Assembly (NCBI GenBank): GCA_038323835.1
Contig: JBBQHI010000002.1
Coordinates: forward strand, 62,001 to 126,000
Source: JACVRW01 sp038323835
Lineage (GTDB): Bacteria > Actinomycetota > Thermoleophilia > Solirubrobacterales > Thermoleophilaceae
Direction of reading: 5' to 3'
Length of the DNA stretch: 64,000 nucleotides
Shown here piece by piece: positions 16,676-25,870 of this stretch (the stretch's first letter is position 1; every line of letters begins with the position of its first letter). The translations under genes were made by a program, and so were the position numbers. The notes beneath the pieces were generated by a model. That model worked only from the letters and a program-made list of their open reading frames with translations, was not told the DNA's origin and did not search any database.

Positions 16676-16882
16676 AGGGCTGTGGTGCTCGCCCGACCGA
16701 CGATCGGGCTGCGCTCTGAAGACATGCTCCGGTGCTCGCCCGATCAGCGATCGGCCTGCGCTCTGAAGACATGCTCCGGTGCTCGCCCGATCAGCGATCG
16801 GCCTGCGCTCTGAGGACATGCTCCGGTGCTCGCCCGATCAGCGATCGGCCTGCGCTCCTCGCTGGACAGGCTGCGGTGCTCA
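16676..16882 (-). repeat. Palindromic 3' element array C, 47-bp tandem repeats
   Basis: Read on the minus strand after fmt, a first unit (GAGCACCGCAGCC, then GCGAGGAGCGCAGG and the GATCG palindrome) leads into tandem units. The unit start GACATGCTCC recurs at 16721, 16768 and 16815 on the plus strand, an exact 47-bp period, with one more variant unit near 16684 (palindrome CCGACCGACGATCGG). The units are almost identical, so the expansion is recent. The fmt stop codon TGA is itself part of the module TGAGCACCGCAGCC. Confidence 0.85.
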
Positions 16883-17779
16883 GCCGAGGCCCGCGGGGTT
16901 GCCGCGGAGGAAGTCCGCCACCGCCATCGGCCGCCCGCCGGCGGGCTGCACCTCGAGCAGCTCCAGCACGCCGGAGGAGGTACCGAGCAGCAGCCGCCCA
17001 TCGTCGCCCTCGAGCGAGCCCGCTGCCACGTCGCTGCCGTTATGGCTGAGCCCAGCCCGGCGCACGCCGAGGCGCTCGCCGTCCCTCAGCTCGATGAAGG
17101 TGCCCACGTGCGGCGTGAGCGCCCGCACGCGGCGCTCCAGCTCCTCGGCCGGGCGCTGCGGATCGAGCAGGCGGTCGTCGCGCTCGATCTTCTCCGCGTA
17201 GGTGGCGCCGGCCTCGGGCTGCTCGCGGAACGGGGGCAGCGTGTCGAGCGCCTCCACCAGCAGCTCGCCGCCGAGCAACGCCAGCCGTCCGGAGAGCGTG
17301 CCGAAGTCGTCGTCGGCGTGTATCGGCTCGCCCCTCTGCAGGCACATGGGGCCGGCATCGAGCTCCGCGATGGGCCGCATGATGGTCACGCCCGTCTCCT
17401 CGTCACCCGTCTCGATGGCCCGCTCGATCGGGGCCGCTCCGCGCCAGCGGGGAAGCAGCGACGGGTGCACGTTGTACATCTCGTGATCCGAGAGCAGCGG
17501 CTCCTTGATCAGCGCCCCGTAGGCGCAGATGCACACCGCGGCCGGCTCCGCGGCGGCGATCCGCTCGCGCGCCTCCTCGCCGTTCACGCTGTCCGGCTGG
17601 ATCGTCTCGATGCCGAGCCGCGCCGCCGCCTCGGCCACCGGCGGCGGGGACAGCTTGCGGCCCCGGCCCCGGGGACGGTCGGGGCGGGTCACCACGAGCT
17701 GCGGCCGGTGAGGCCCGGCCGCGAGCCGGTCGAGGATCTCAGCGGCGAAGTCCGAGGTCCCGAGATAGACGGTCCGCAT
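16880..17779 (-). CDS. fmt: Methionyl-tRNA formyltransferase
   Basis: 299 residues. The N-terminal formyltransferase domain has VYLGTSDFAAEIL, the 10-formyl-THF/active-site block NVHPSLLPRWRGAAPIE (His of HPSLLP) and GVTIMRPIAELDAGPM, which holds the catalytic Asp. The C-terminal OB-like tRNA-binding domain runs from about residue 205. It formylates initiator Met-tRNA. In many bacteria fmt directly follows priA and def. Here both lie upstream on the same strand but about 7.4 kb away, separated by the glycolate operon. The start is ATG at 17777-17779, the usual first residues (MRTVYLGT). The 3' end merges into repeat array C. Confidence 0.95.
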   Translation of the reverse strand: MRTVYLGTSDFAAEILDRLAAGPHRPQLVVTRPDRPRGRGRKLSPPPVAEAAARLGIETIQPDSVNGEEARERIAAAEPAAVCICAYGALIKEPLLSDHEMYNVHPSLLPRWRGAAPIERAIETGDEETGVTIMRPIAELDAGPMCLQRGEPIHADDDFGTLSGRLALLGGELLVEALDTLPPFREQPEAGATYAEKIERDDRLLDPQRPAEELERRVRALTPHVGTFIELRDGERLGVRRAGLSHNGSDVAAGSLEGDDGRLLLGTSSGVLELLEVQPAGGRPMAVADFLRGNPAGLG

Positions 17780-17856
17780 CGGCGCGAGCCTAGAGCCTGA
17801 GCCCGTCGGCCGGGTTTCCATTCTCCCCGCCCCGGGAACTTGTCCGGCGAGCAACT

Positions 17857-17866
17857 GAGGGAGGAG
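17857..17866 (+). promoter_or_regulatory. Strong ribosome binding site deciding the permease start
   Basis: GAGGGAGGAG lies 6 bp before the ATG at 17873. It favours that ATG over the in-frame TTG at 17840. Confidence 0.7.
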
Positions 17867-17872
17867 CTCGAC

Positions 17873-19549
17873 ATGTACACCCAGGATTTCGATCCGGTTT
17901 CCAGCTCACTCGGGCTGTCGGCGATATTTGGCGTCCTGCCCATCGTCACGCTGTTCGCGCTGCTGGGCGGGCTGAAAATGAAGGCCCAGTGGGCTGCGCT
18001 GATCGCTCTCGGCGTGGCGATGCTCGTGGCGCTGATCGTCTACGGCATGCCCGTGGACCAGACTCTGCTGTCCGCCAGTGAGGGCGCGACCTTCGGGATC
18101 TTCCCGATCATGTGGATCGTGATCGCGGCGATCTGGGTCTACAACATGACCGTCGCCACCGGTCACTTCGCCGTGCTGCGCCGCTCCTTCGGAGCCATCT
18201 CCGACGACCAGCGCGTGCAGGCCGTGATCATCGCGTTCTGCTTCGGCGCGCTGCTCGAGGCGCTCGCCGGGTTCGGCACCCCCGTGGCCATCACCTCGGT
18301 GATGCTGATAGCGCTCGGCTTCCAGCCGGTCAAGGCCGCGTCCGTGGCGCTGGTGGCGAACACCGCGCCCGTGGCCTTCGGCGCGATCGCCATCCCCATC
18401 ACCACCCTGGGCGAGACCACCGGCATCCCGGCGGACGACCTCGGGGCCATGGTGGGCCGCCAGACCCCCTTCCTCGCCCTGATCGTGCCCCTGATCCTGG
18501 TGTTCATGGTGGACGGCCGGCGCGGTGTCCGCCAGACCTGGCCCGTGGCCCTGATCGGCGGGCTCACCTTCGCCTTCGCCCAGTTCGCGTGCTCCAACTA
18601 CATCTCCATCGAGCTCACCGACATCGTGGCCTCGCTGCTCGCCACCGGCACGATCGTGGGCTTCCTGCAGGTGTGGCAGCCGGGCGAGCCGCTTCGGGCC
18701 GAGGCCTCCGGGCGCTTCGGGACCCCCGCGGTGGCAGGCGGCTCGGTGCCCGACCCGGCCATGGAGCGGGAGATCGAGCGGCGCGAGGACCACACGCCGG
18801 ACTCCCGCGCCGACGTGGCCAAGGCCTACGCGCCCTACCTGATCATCATCGCCGTGTTCTCCATCGCCCAGATCGCCACGGTGAAGGACGCCCTGGCCAA
18901 GGCGCCGTGGACCACCACGTTCGACTGGCCCGGCCTGAACGTCGTGAACCCCGACGGCGACGCCATCTCCAGCGTCACGTTCAACCTCAACTGGCTGCCC
19001 GCCACCGGAACGCTGATGCTGATCTCCGGGCTGATCACGATGGTGGTGCTCGGCCTCGGGCCGGCCCGGGCGATCCGCACCTTCGTGGAGAGCCTCGACC
19101 AGCTCAAGTGGGCGATCCTCACGGTGGCCGCCGTGCTCGGCCTGGCGTACGTGATGAACCAGTCGGGACAGACGGTGACGCTCGGGCTCTGGGCCGCGGG
19201 CGCGGGTGGCGCCTTCGCCTTCCTGTCGGGGCTGATCGGCTGGATGGGTGTGGCCGTGACCGGATCGGACACGTCGTCCAACGCCCTCTTCGGCGCGCTT
19301 CAGGTGAGTGCGGCCAAGGATGCGGGGCTCTCGCCGACGCTCATGGCCGCGGCCAACAGCTCCGGCGGCGTGCTCGGGAAGATGATCTCGCCCCAGAACC
19401 TGGCCATCGGCGCCGCTGCCGTGGGCATGGCGGGCCAGGAGGGCGACCTCTTCCGTAAGGTGCTCAAGTGGAGCGTCCTGCTCATCCTGATCATGTGCTG
19501 CATCGTCTATCTCCAGTCCACGGCGATCCTCGATTGGATGGTCGTATAA
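17873..19549 (+). CDS. glcA: Lactate/glycolate permease (LctP/GlcA family)
   Basis: 558 residues, about 13 hydrophobic segments. Family blocks include GFGTPVAITSVMLIALGF, APVAFGAIAIPI, GSDTSSNALFGALQ and SSGGVLGKMISPQNLAIG, which define the L-lactate permease family (PF02652) of H+-coupled 2-hydroxy acid importers. E. coli GlcA, the glycolate permease, belongs to the same family. The genes downstream are glcD, glcE, glcF and a malate synthase, so glycolate is the more likely main substrate, although lactate uptake cannot be excluded. It is the first gene of a five-gene plus-strand operon, starting 94 bp from the divergent fmt. Confidence 0.9.
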   Translation: MYTQDFDPVSSSLGLSAIFGVLPIVTLFALLGGLKMKAQWAALIALGVAMLVALIVYGMPVDQTLLSASEGATFGIFPIMWIVIAAIWVYNMTVATGHFAVLRRSFGAISDDQRVQAVIIAFCFGALLEALAGFGTPVAITSVMLIALGFQPVKAASVALVANTAPVAFGAIAIPITTLGETTGIPADDLGAMVGRQTPFLALIVPLILVFMVDGRRGVRQTWPVALIGGLTFAFAQFACSNYISIELTDIVASLLATGTIVGFLQVWQPGEPLRAEASGRFGTPAVAGGSVPDPAMEREIERREDHTPDSRADVAKAYAPYLIIIAVFSIAQIATVKDALAKAPWTTTFDWPGLNVVNPDGDAISSVTFNLNWLPATGTLMLISGLITMVVLGLGPARAIRTFVESLDQLKWAILTVAAVLGLAYVMNQSGQTVTLGLWAAGAGGAFAFLSGLIGWMGVAVTGSDTSSNALFGALQVSAAKDAGLSPTLMAAANSSGGVLGKMISPQNLAIGAAAVGMAGQEGDLFRKVLKWSVLLILIMCCIVYLQSTAILDWMVV

Positions 19550-19626
19550 CGACGGCCGCCGGCGCGGGCGCCGGGCCCGCCTGGGGCGACGGCCCGCCCC
19601 CGAAGGAGGACGCCGAGCGCAGCCCC

Positions 19627-21078
19627 GTGGACCTCGGCTCGCTGGTGGCCGAGTGGCGCCGTGCGCTCGGCGAGAAGCACGTGGTCACTCACGAGCACCA
19701 GCTGCGCACCTACGAGTCCGACGGCCTACTCCAGTACGCGGTGGTGCCGGGCGCGGTGCTGCTGCCGGGCTCGGCCGAGGAGGTGGCGGCCGTGGTGGGC
19801 TCCTGTCACCGCGAGGGCGTGCCCTGGGTCGCGCGCGGCGCGGGCTCGGGCCTCTCCGGAGGAGCGCTGCCCGTGGCGGACGGCGTGCTCATCTCGCTCA
19901 CCCGCATGCGCAGCGTGCTGGAGGTAGACCTGCCCAACCAGCGCGTGGTGGTGGAGCCCGGGGTGACGAACGTGGCCGTGTCCGAGGCGGTGGCCCCCAC
20001 CCACTTCTACCCGCCCGATCCCTCCAGCCAGATCGTGTGCACGATCGGAGGAAACGTGGCCGAGAATTCCGGCGGCGCGCACTGCTTCAAGTACGGGTTC
20101 ACCACCAACTACGTGACCGGCCTCGAGCTGGTTCTGGCCGACGGCACGACGCTCACCGTGGGCGGCAAGGAGCTCGACCCGCCCGGGCTCGACCTGCTGG
20201 GTGCCTTCGTGGGCTCGGAGGGCACGCTCGGGGTGGCCACCAAGGTCTGGCTCCGAGTGATTCCGCGCCCCGAGGCGGTGCGCACGCTCGTCGCCTTCTT
20301 CGGGTCCACCACCCAGGCGGGCGAGGTGGTGTCGGCGATCGTGTCCGGCGGGATCGTGCCCGCCGCGGTGGAGATGATGGACAACCTCTCCATCCGTGCC
20401 GCCGAGGGGTACACCGGCGCGGGCTACCCGACCGACGCCGGCGCGGCGCTGGTGGTGGAGCTGGACGGCTCGGAGGCCGAGTGCAGCGCGCGCTTCGACG
20501 AGGTGGTGTCGATGTGCGAGGAGGCTGGCGCGGACTCGATCCGCGTGGCCAAGGACGAGGCCGAGCGGACCTTGATCTGGACGGCGCGCAAGGCCGCTTT
20601 CGCGGCCATGGGCCGGATCGCCCCCAACTACTACGTGCAGGACAGCGTGATCCCTCGCACCCGGCTGGCCGAGGTGCTGGGCCAGATCGAGGGGATGGCG
20701 GAGGAGTACGGGCTCCAGGTGGCCAATGTCTTCCACGCCGGCGACGGGAACCTGCACCCGCTCGTGTGTTACGACGGCCGGCAGGAGGGCGAGGCGGAGC
20801 GCGCGGAGGAGCTTGCCGGGCTGATCGTGAAGGCGTGCGTTGACGCGGGCGGGTCGATCACGGGCGAGCACGGCGTGGGCGTGGACAAGAAGCGCTATAT
20901 GCCGCAGATGTTCAACGACGCCGACCTGGGCGCGTTCCAGCGCCTGCGCTGCGCGTTCGACCCCGACGGGCTGGCCAACCCGGGCAAGGTGATGCCCACA
21001 CCGCGGCTCTGCGGCGAGGTGCCCGGCCCCTACCGGCGCCACCCGGTGGAGCAGGCCGGGCTGGGCGAGCGCTTCTGA
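19627..21078 (+). CDS. glcD: Glycolate oxidase FAD-binding subunit GlcD
   Basis: 483 residues. The PCMH-type FAD domain (PF01565) has VARGAGSGLSGGALPVADG and VCTIGGNVAENSGGAHCFKYG; the C-terminal FAD-oxidase domain (PF02913) has VANVFHAGDGNLHPLVCYD and GEHGVGVDKKRYM. It oxidises glycolate to glyoxylate together with GlcE and GlcF. The start is uncertain. The frame is open from 19468, overlapping the permease end; the GTG at 19627 gives the usual length and N-terminus (VDLGSLVAEWRRALG), though an AAGGAGGA near 19602 is rather far upstream. Its TGA overlaps the glcE ATG. Confidence 0.9.
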   Translation: MDLGSLVAEWRRALGEKHVVTHEHQLRTYESDGLLQYAVVPGAVLLPGSAEEVAAVVGSCHREGVPWVARGAGSGLSGGALPVADGVLISLTRMRSVLEVDLPNQRVVVEPGVTNVAVSEAVAPTHFYPPDPSSQIVCTIGGNVAENSGGAHCFKYGFTTNYVTGLELVLADGTTLTVGGKELDPPGLDLLGAFVGSEGTLGVATKVWLRVIPRPEAVRTLVAFFGSTTQAGEVVSAIVSGGIVPAAVEMMDNLSIRAAEGYTGAGYPTDAGAALVVELDGSEAECSARFDEVVSMCEEAGADSIRVAKDEAERTLIWTARKAAFAAMGRIAPNYYVQDSVIPRTRLAEVLGQIEGMAEEYGLQVANVFHAGDGNLHPLVCYDGRQEGEAERAEELAGLIVKACVDAGGSITGEHGVGVDKKRYMPQMFNDADLGAFQRLRCAFDPDGLANPGKVMPTPRLCGEVPGPYRRHPVEQAGLGERF

Positions 21079-22223
21079 TGGCCACCGAGGCCGCCGGGCT
21101 CGTCACTCCCCGCTCGGCGGAGGACCTGGCCGCCGAGATGCGCGCCGCGGCGGACTCCGGGCATGCCCTGCGGGTCCGCGGCGCGGGCACGAAGCTCGGG
21201 TGGGCGGCGGTGGCCGCGGCGAGGCCGGAGGTCGAGCTCTCCACCGCCGGTCTCGACCGGATCCTCGAGCACAACCCCGGAGACCTGACCGCCGTGCTCG
21301 AGGCCGGCGTGCCGCTGGCCGTGGCCCAGGAGCGCTTCGCGGGCGAGGGCCAGATGCTGGCGCTCGACCCTCCGGACGGCGGGGCCACCGTGGGCGGGGT
21401 GGTGGCCGCGGGAGACTCCGGGCCGCTGCGCTCCCGCTACGGCGGCGTGCGCGACCTGGTGGTGGGAGTGAGCGTCGCCCTCTCCGACGGCACCGTGGCC
21501 AAGGCGGGCAGCAAGGTGATCAAGAACGTGGCCGGGTACGACCTGGCGAAGCTCTTCGCCGGCTCGCTCGGGTCGCTCGGGGCGATCCTCCAGCTGTCGG
21601 TGCGCCTCCACCCCCTTCCCCCGGCCACCGTGACCGCCGCCGGTGGCACCACGGACCGCGACGTGCTCGCCCGCGCCGCCGCGGCGCTCACGCACGCGCC
21701 GCTCGAGCACATGGGCCTCGATGTCCGCTGGGAGCGGGGCGAAGGGTGGGCCGTGGCCCGCTTCGGCGGAGCGGCGTGCGTGCCCCAGGCGGAGGGCGCG
21801 GCGAGGGTCATGCGCGAAGCCGGGCTCGACGTGGAGCTGGTCGAGGACGACGACCGGATCTGGGCCGCGCAGCGCGAGGTGCAGCGCGCCCGGGTGGGAG
21901 AGCCGGACACGGTGGTGCGCGTGTCGGCGCTCCAGACGGACCTGCGCGCCCTGCTCGAGGAGGCCGAGCGCCATTCCGCCGAGCTGGTGACCCGGGCCCC
22001 ACTCGGGGTCTCCTGGCTGCGCTTCTCCGACCCCGCCGGCGCCCCGGGCGCCGTGGAGGCGCTCCGGAGCCGCTTTGCCACCGCCATGCTGGACGCCCCG
22101 GCCGAGGTGCGCGAGCGTGTGGACCCGTGGGGGGACCGCGACGAGGCCGGCCTCGAGCTCATGCGCCGGGTGAAGGAGCGCTTCGACCCCGCCGGGGTGT
22201 GCGCTCCGGGGGTGCTGATGTGA
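21078..22223 (+). CDS. glcE: Glycolate oxidase subunit GlcE
   Basis: 381 residues with a second FAD_binding_4 domain: RVRGAGTKLGW, LALDPPDGGATVGGVVAAGDSGPLR and GSKVIKNVAGYDLAKLFAGSLG. These are the standard GlcE blocks; it is shorter than GlcD and has a reduced C-terminal region ending RVKERFDPAGVCAPG. It forms the GlcDEF complex. The ATG overlaps the glcD stop (TGATG) and its own stop overlaps the glcF GTG (GTGA), so all three subunits are translationally coupled. Confidence 0.92.
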   Translation: MATEAAGLVTPRSAEDLAAEMRAAADSGHALRVRGAGTKLGWAAVAAARPEVELSTAGLDRILEHNPGDLTAVLEAGVPLAVAQERFAGEGQMLALDPPDGGATVGGVVAAGDSGPLRSRYGGVRDLVVGVSVALSDGTVAKAGSKVIKNVAGYDLAKLFAGSLGSLGAILQLSVRLHPLPPATVTAAGGTTDRDVLARAAAALTHAPLEHMGLDVRWERGEGWAVARFGGAACVPQAEGAARVMREAGLDVELVEDDDRIWAAQREVQRARVGEPDTVVRVSALQTDLRALLEEAERHSAELVTRAPLGVSWLRFSDPAGAPGAVEALRSRFATAMLDAPAEVRERVDPWGDRDEAGLELMRRVKERFDPAGVCAPGVLM

Positions 22224-23491
22224 GCGGGTTCGACGACATCCGCGCACCCGAGATGGACCTGATCGACGACTGCGTGCACTGCGGATTCTGTCTGCCCACC
22301 TGTCCCACCTACCGGCTGTGGGGCGAGGAGATGGACTCGCCGCGCGGGCGGATCGTGCTGATGAAGCAGGGCCACGCCGAGCTGTCGGCGCCGCTGATCG
22401 ACCACATCGACAACTGCCTCGGCTGCATGGCGTGCGTCACCGCCTGCCCGTCGGGAGTGCAGTACGACAAGCTGATCGAGGACACGCGGGCGCAGATCGA
22501 GCGCAACGTGGAGCGCCCGCGCTCCGAGCGCGCGTTTCGCCGGCTCGTGTTCGAGCTGTTCCCGCATCCGGGCCGCATGCGCGTGCTGGCCCCGGGACTG
22601 GCGCTGGCCCAGCGCCTCGGGCTCCCCGCGCTGGCCCGGCGCCCGCGCATCAGCCGGCTCGCCCCGCGCCTGGCCGGAATGGCCGCCCTCTCACCGCACG
22701 CCTCGGCGGGTGATGCGGTGCGGCGCCTGCCCGAGCGCTACCAGGCCCGCGGCGAGCAGCGGGGTACGGTCGCGCTGCTCCAGGGCTGCGTGCAGCGGGT
22801 CTTCTTCTCGGACGTGAACGACGCCACCGCTCGCGTGCTGGCGGCCGAGGGTCTCGAGGTGCACGTGCCCCGCCTGCCCCGCTGTTGCGGGGCGCTCCAG
22901 CTGCACGCCGGTGAGGACACGGGCGCCCGTGAGCTGGCCAAGGCCACGATCGAGGCGCTGGAGGGCTACGACACCGTGGTGGTGAACGCGGCCGGCTGCG
23001 GCTCGGCCATGAAGGACTACGGGCACGTGCTTCGGGACGAGCCCGCCTGGGCCGACCGCGCGCAGCGCTTCTCCGAGCGCGTCCGCGACGCGACCGAGCT
23101 GCTCGCCGGTCTCGAGCCGCGCGCCGAGCGGCGCCCGGTGGAGCTGCGGCTGGCCTACCACGACGCGTGCCACCTGGCCCACGCCCAGGGCGTGCGCGCC
23201 CAGCCGCGGGAGCTGCTGCGGGCGATCCCGGGCGTGGAGCTGCTGGAGCCTGACGACTGGCAGATCTGCTGCGGCTCGGCCGGGATCTACAACCTGGTGA
23301 AGCCCGAGCCCGCGGCCGAGCTCGGCGAGATGAAGGCCCGCAACCTCCTGGCCACCGGCGCCGAGGCGGTGGTGGCCGGGAACCCCGGCTGTGCTCTGCA
23401 GATCACCTCCCACGCCGCCCGGCTGGGACGCTCGCTGCCGGTGCTGCACCCGCTCGAGGTGCTGGCCCGCTCGATCGCGCCGGCCGAGTAG
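22220..23491 (+). CDS. glcF: Glycolate oxidase iron-sulfur subunit GlcF
   Basis: 423 residues. Two ferredoxin-type 4Fe-4S motifs are at C18-C21-C24-C28 (CVHCGFCLPTCP) and C66-C69-C72-C76 (CLGCMACVTACP). Two CCG domains follow (RCCGALQLH and ICCGSAGIYN), as in GlcF and heterodisulfide-reductase-like subunits. It passes electrons from the flavin subunits to the membrane quinone pool. A GTG start overlaps the glcE stop. Malate synthase begins 29 bp after its stop. Confidence 0.93.
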   Translation: MSGFDDIRAPEMDLIDDCVHCGFCLPTCPTYRLWGEEMDSPRGRIVLMKQGHAELSAPLIDHIDNCLGCMACVTACPSGVQYDKLIEDTRAQIERNVERPRSERAFRRLVFELFPHPGRMRVLAPGLALAQRLGLPALARRPRISRLAPRLAGMAALSPHASAGDAVRRLPERYQARGEQRGTVALLQGCVQRVFFSDVNDATARVLAAEGLEVHVPRLPRCCGALQLHAGEDTGARELAKATIEALEGYDTVVVNAAGCGSAMKDYGHVLRDEPAWADRAQRFSERVRDATELLAGLEPRAERRPVELRLAYHDACHLAHAQGVRAQPRELLRAIPGVELLEPDDWQICCGSAGIYNLVKPEPAAELGEMKARNLLATGAEAVVAGNPGCALQITSHAARLGRSLPVLHPLEVLARSIAPAE

Positions 23492-23520
23492 GCGCGGGCG
23501 CTCCCGGGAAGACTCGAACC

Positions 23521-25104
<1,584 letters not shown>

Positions 25105-25107
<3 letters not shown>

Positions 25108-25146
25108 GGGGGCCAGCTGCGGCTGGGTGAATCGGCGGCCCCCTCA
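25105..25146 (+). terminator. Hairpin at the end of the glycolate operon
   Basis: The aceB stop codon begins a perfect 10-bp stem: TGAGGGGGCC (25105-25114) pairs with GGCCCCCTCA (25137-25146) around a 22-nt loop. There is no T-run, so this is a terminator-like or mRNA-end hairpin rather than a classical intrinsic terminator. Confidence 0.55.
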
Positions 25147-25150
25147 GGGG

Positions 25151-25194
25151 GTGGGCCGACTTTATCCCCATATAGCACGCAAAACTCGGCCCAC
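25151..25194. repeat. Second inverted repeat in the aceB/def convergent region
   Basis: GTGGGCCGA (25151-25159) and TCGGCCCAC (25186-25194) form a perfect 9-bp inverted repeat around an AT-rich 26-nt interval (ctttatccccatatagcacg...). It sits 24 bp beyond the def stop and could serve as the end of the def transcript. Confidence 0.5.
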
Positions 25195-25218
25195 ACTCGA
25201 GCCCCCGGACGCGGCCGT

Positions 25219-25818
25219 CTAGGCCGCTTCGGCGCTGCGCTGCTGCTCACGCAGCTCGCGGAGGGCGCGCTTGCGCTCGTCGCGCGGGGCGCGGTCCAGG
25301 ATCAGCACGCCGTCGAGGTGGTCGATCTCGTGCTGGATCACCCGGGCCTCGAGCCCCGATGCCTCCACGAGACGCTCCTCGCCGCCCTCGTCCCGGGCGC
25401 GGACCCGGACGTGCACGGGGCGCTCCACGTCCATCGTGATCCCGGGAATGGAGAGGCAGCCCTCCTGGAGGTACTCGAGGTCGTCGCTGGCCCACTCGAT
25501 CTCCGGGTTGACCAGGGCGATCACCGGCGCGTCGTGGCCCACGGTGTACACCAGCAGCCGCTGAGATATGCCGAGCTGAGGGGCGGCCAGGCCCATCCCG
25601 ACAGCGTCCCGCATCAGGCCCGCCATGCGCGCGACCTGGCTCGTCAGTGAGTCGTCGAAGCGGTCCACCTCGGTGGCGCGCGACTTCAGGACCGGGTCGC
25701 CGAGGCGCCTGATGAACGACATCGCGGCGGCCCGGCGCGCGGCCTGCTCGGGATCGAGCGGAGTCTCCTCCTCCTCGTCCTCGCTCACGACCTCGGGCTG
25801 CGTGGTCTCATCCGCCAT
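25219..25818 (-). CDS. def: Peptide deformylase
   Basis: 199 residues. All three deformylase motifs are present: GLAAPQLG (about 78-85), EGCLSIPG and HEIDHLDG, whose Cys and two His bind the catalytic metal, with Glu of HEIDH as the general base. It removes the formyl group from nascent proteins, the partner reaction to Fmt. A 35-residue acidic N-terminal extension (ETTQPEVVSEDEEEETPLD) precedes the domain start MSFIRRLGDPVLK; an ATG there could be the real start. It lies 52 bp downstream of priA on the same strand. Confidence 0.95.
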   Translation of the reverse strand: MADETTQPEVVSEDEEEETPLDPEQAARRAAAMSFIRRLGDPVLKSRATEVDRFDDSLTSQVARMAGLMRDAVGMGLAAPQLGISQRLLVYTVGHDAPVIALVNPEIEWASDDLEYLQEGCLSIPGITMDVERPVHVRVRARDEGGEERLVEASGLEARVIQHEIDHLDGVLILDRAPRDERKRALRELREQQRSAEAA

Positions 25819-25870
25819 GGCGTTCGAGTTTATCGTCGCGGCGGGGCCGTCGCGAGCCTCTTTCGAGGGC

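Noticed and set aside
16676..16882. CRISPR array
   Set aside because: The 47-bp units are directly contiguous with no variable spacers, and there are no cas genes.
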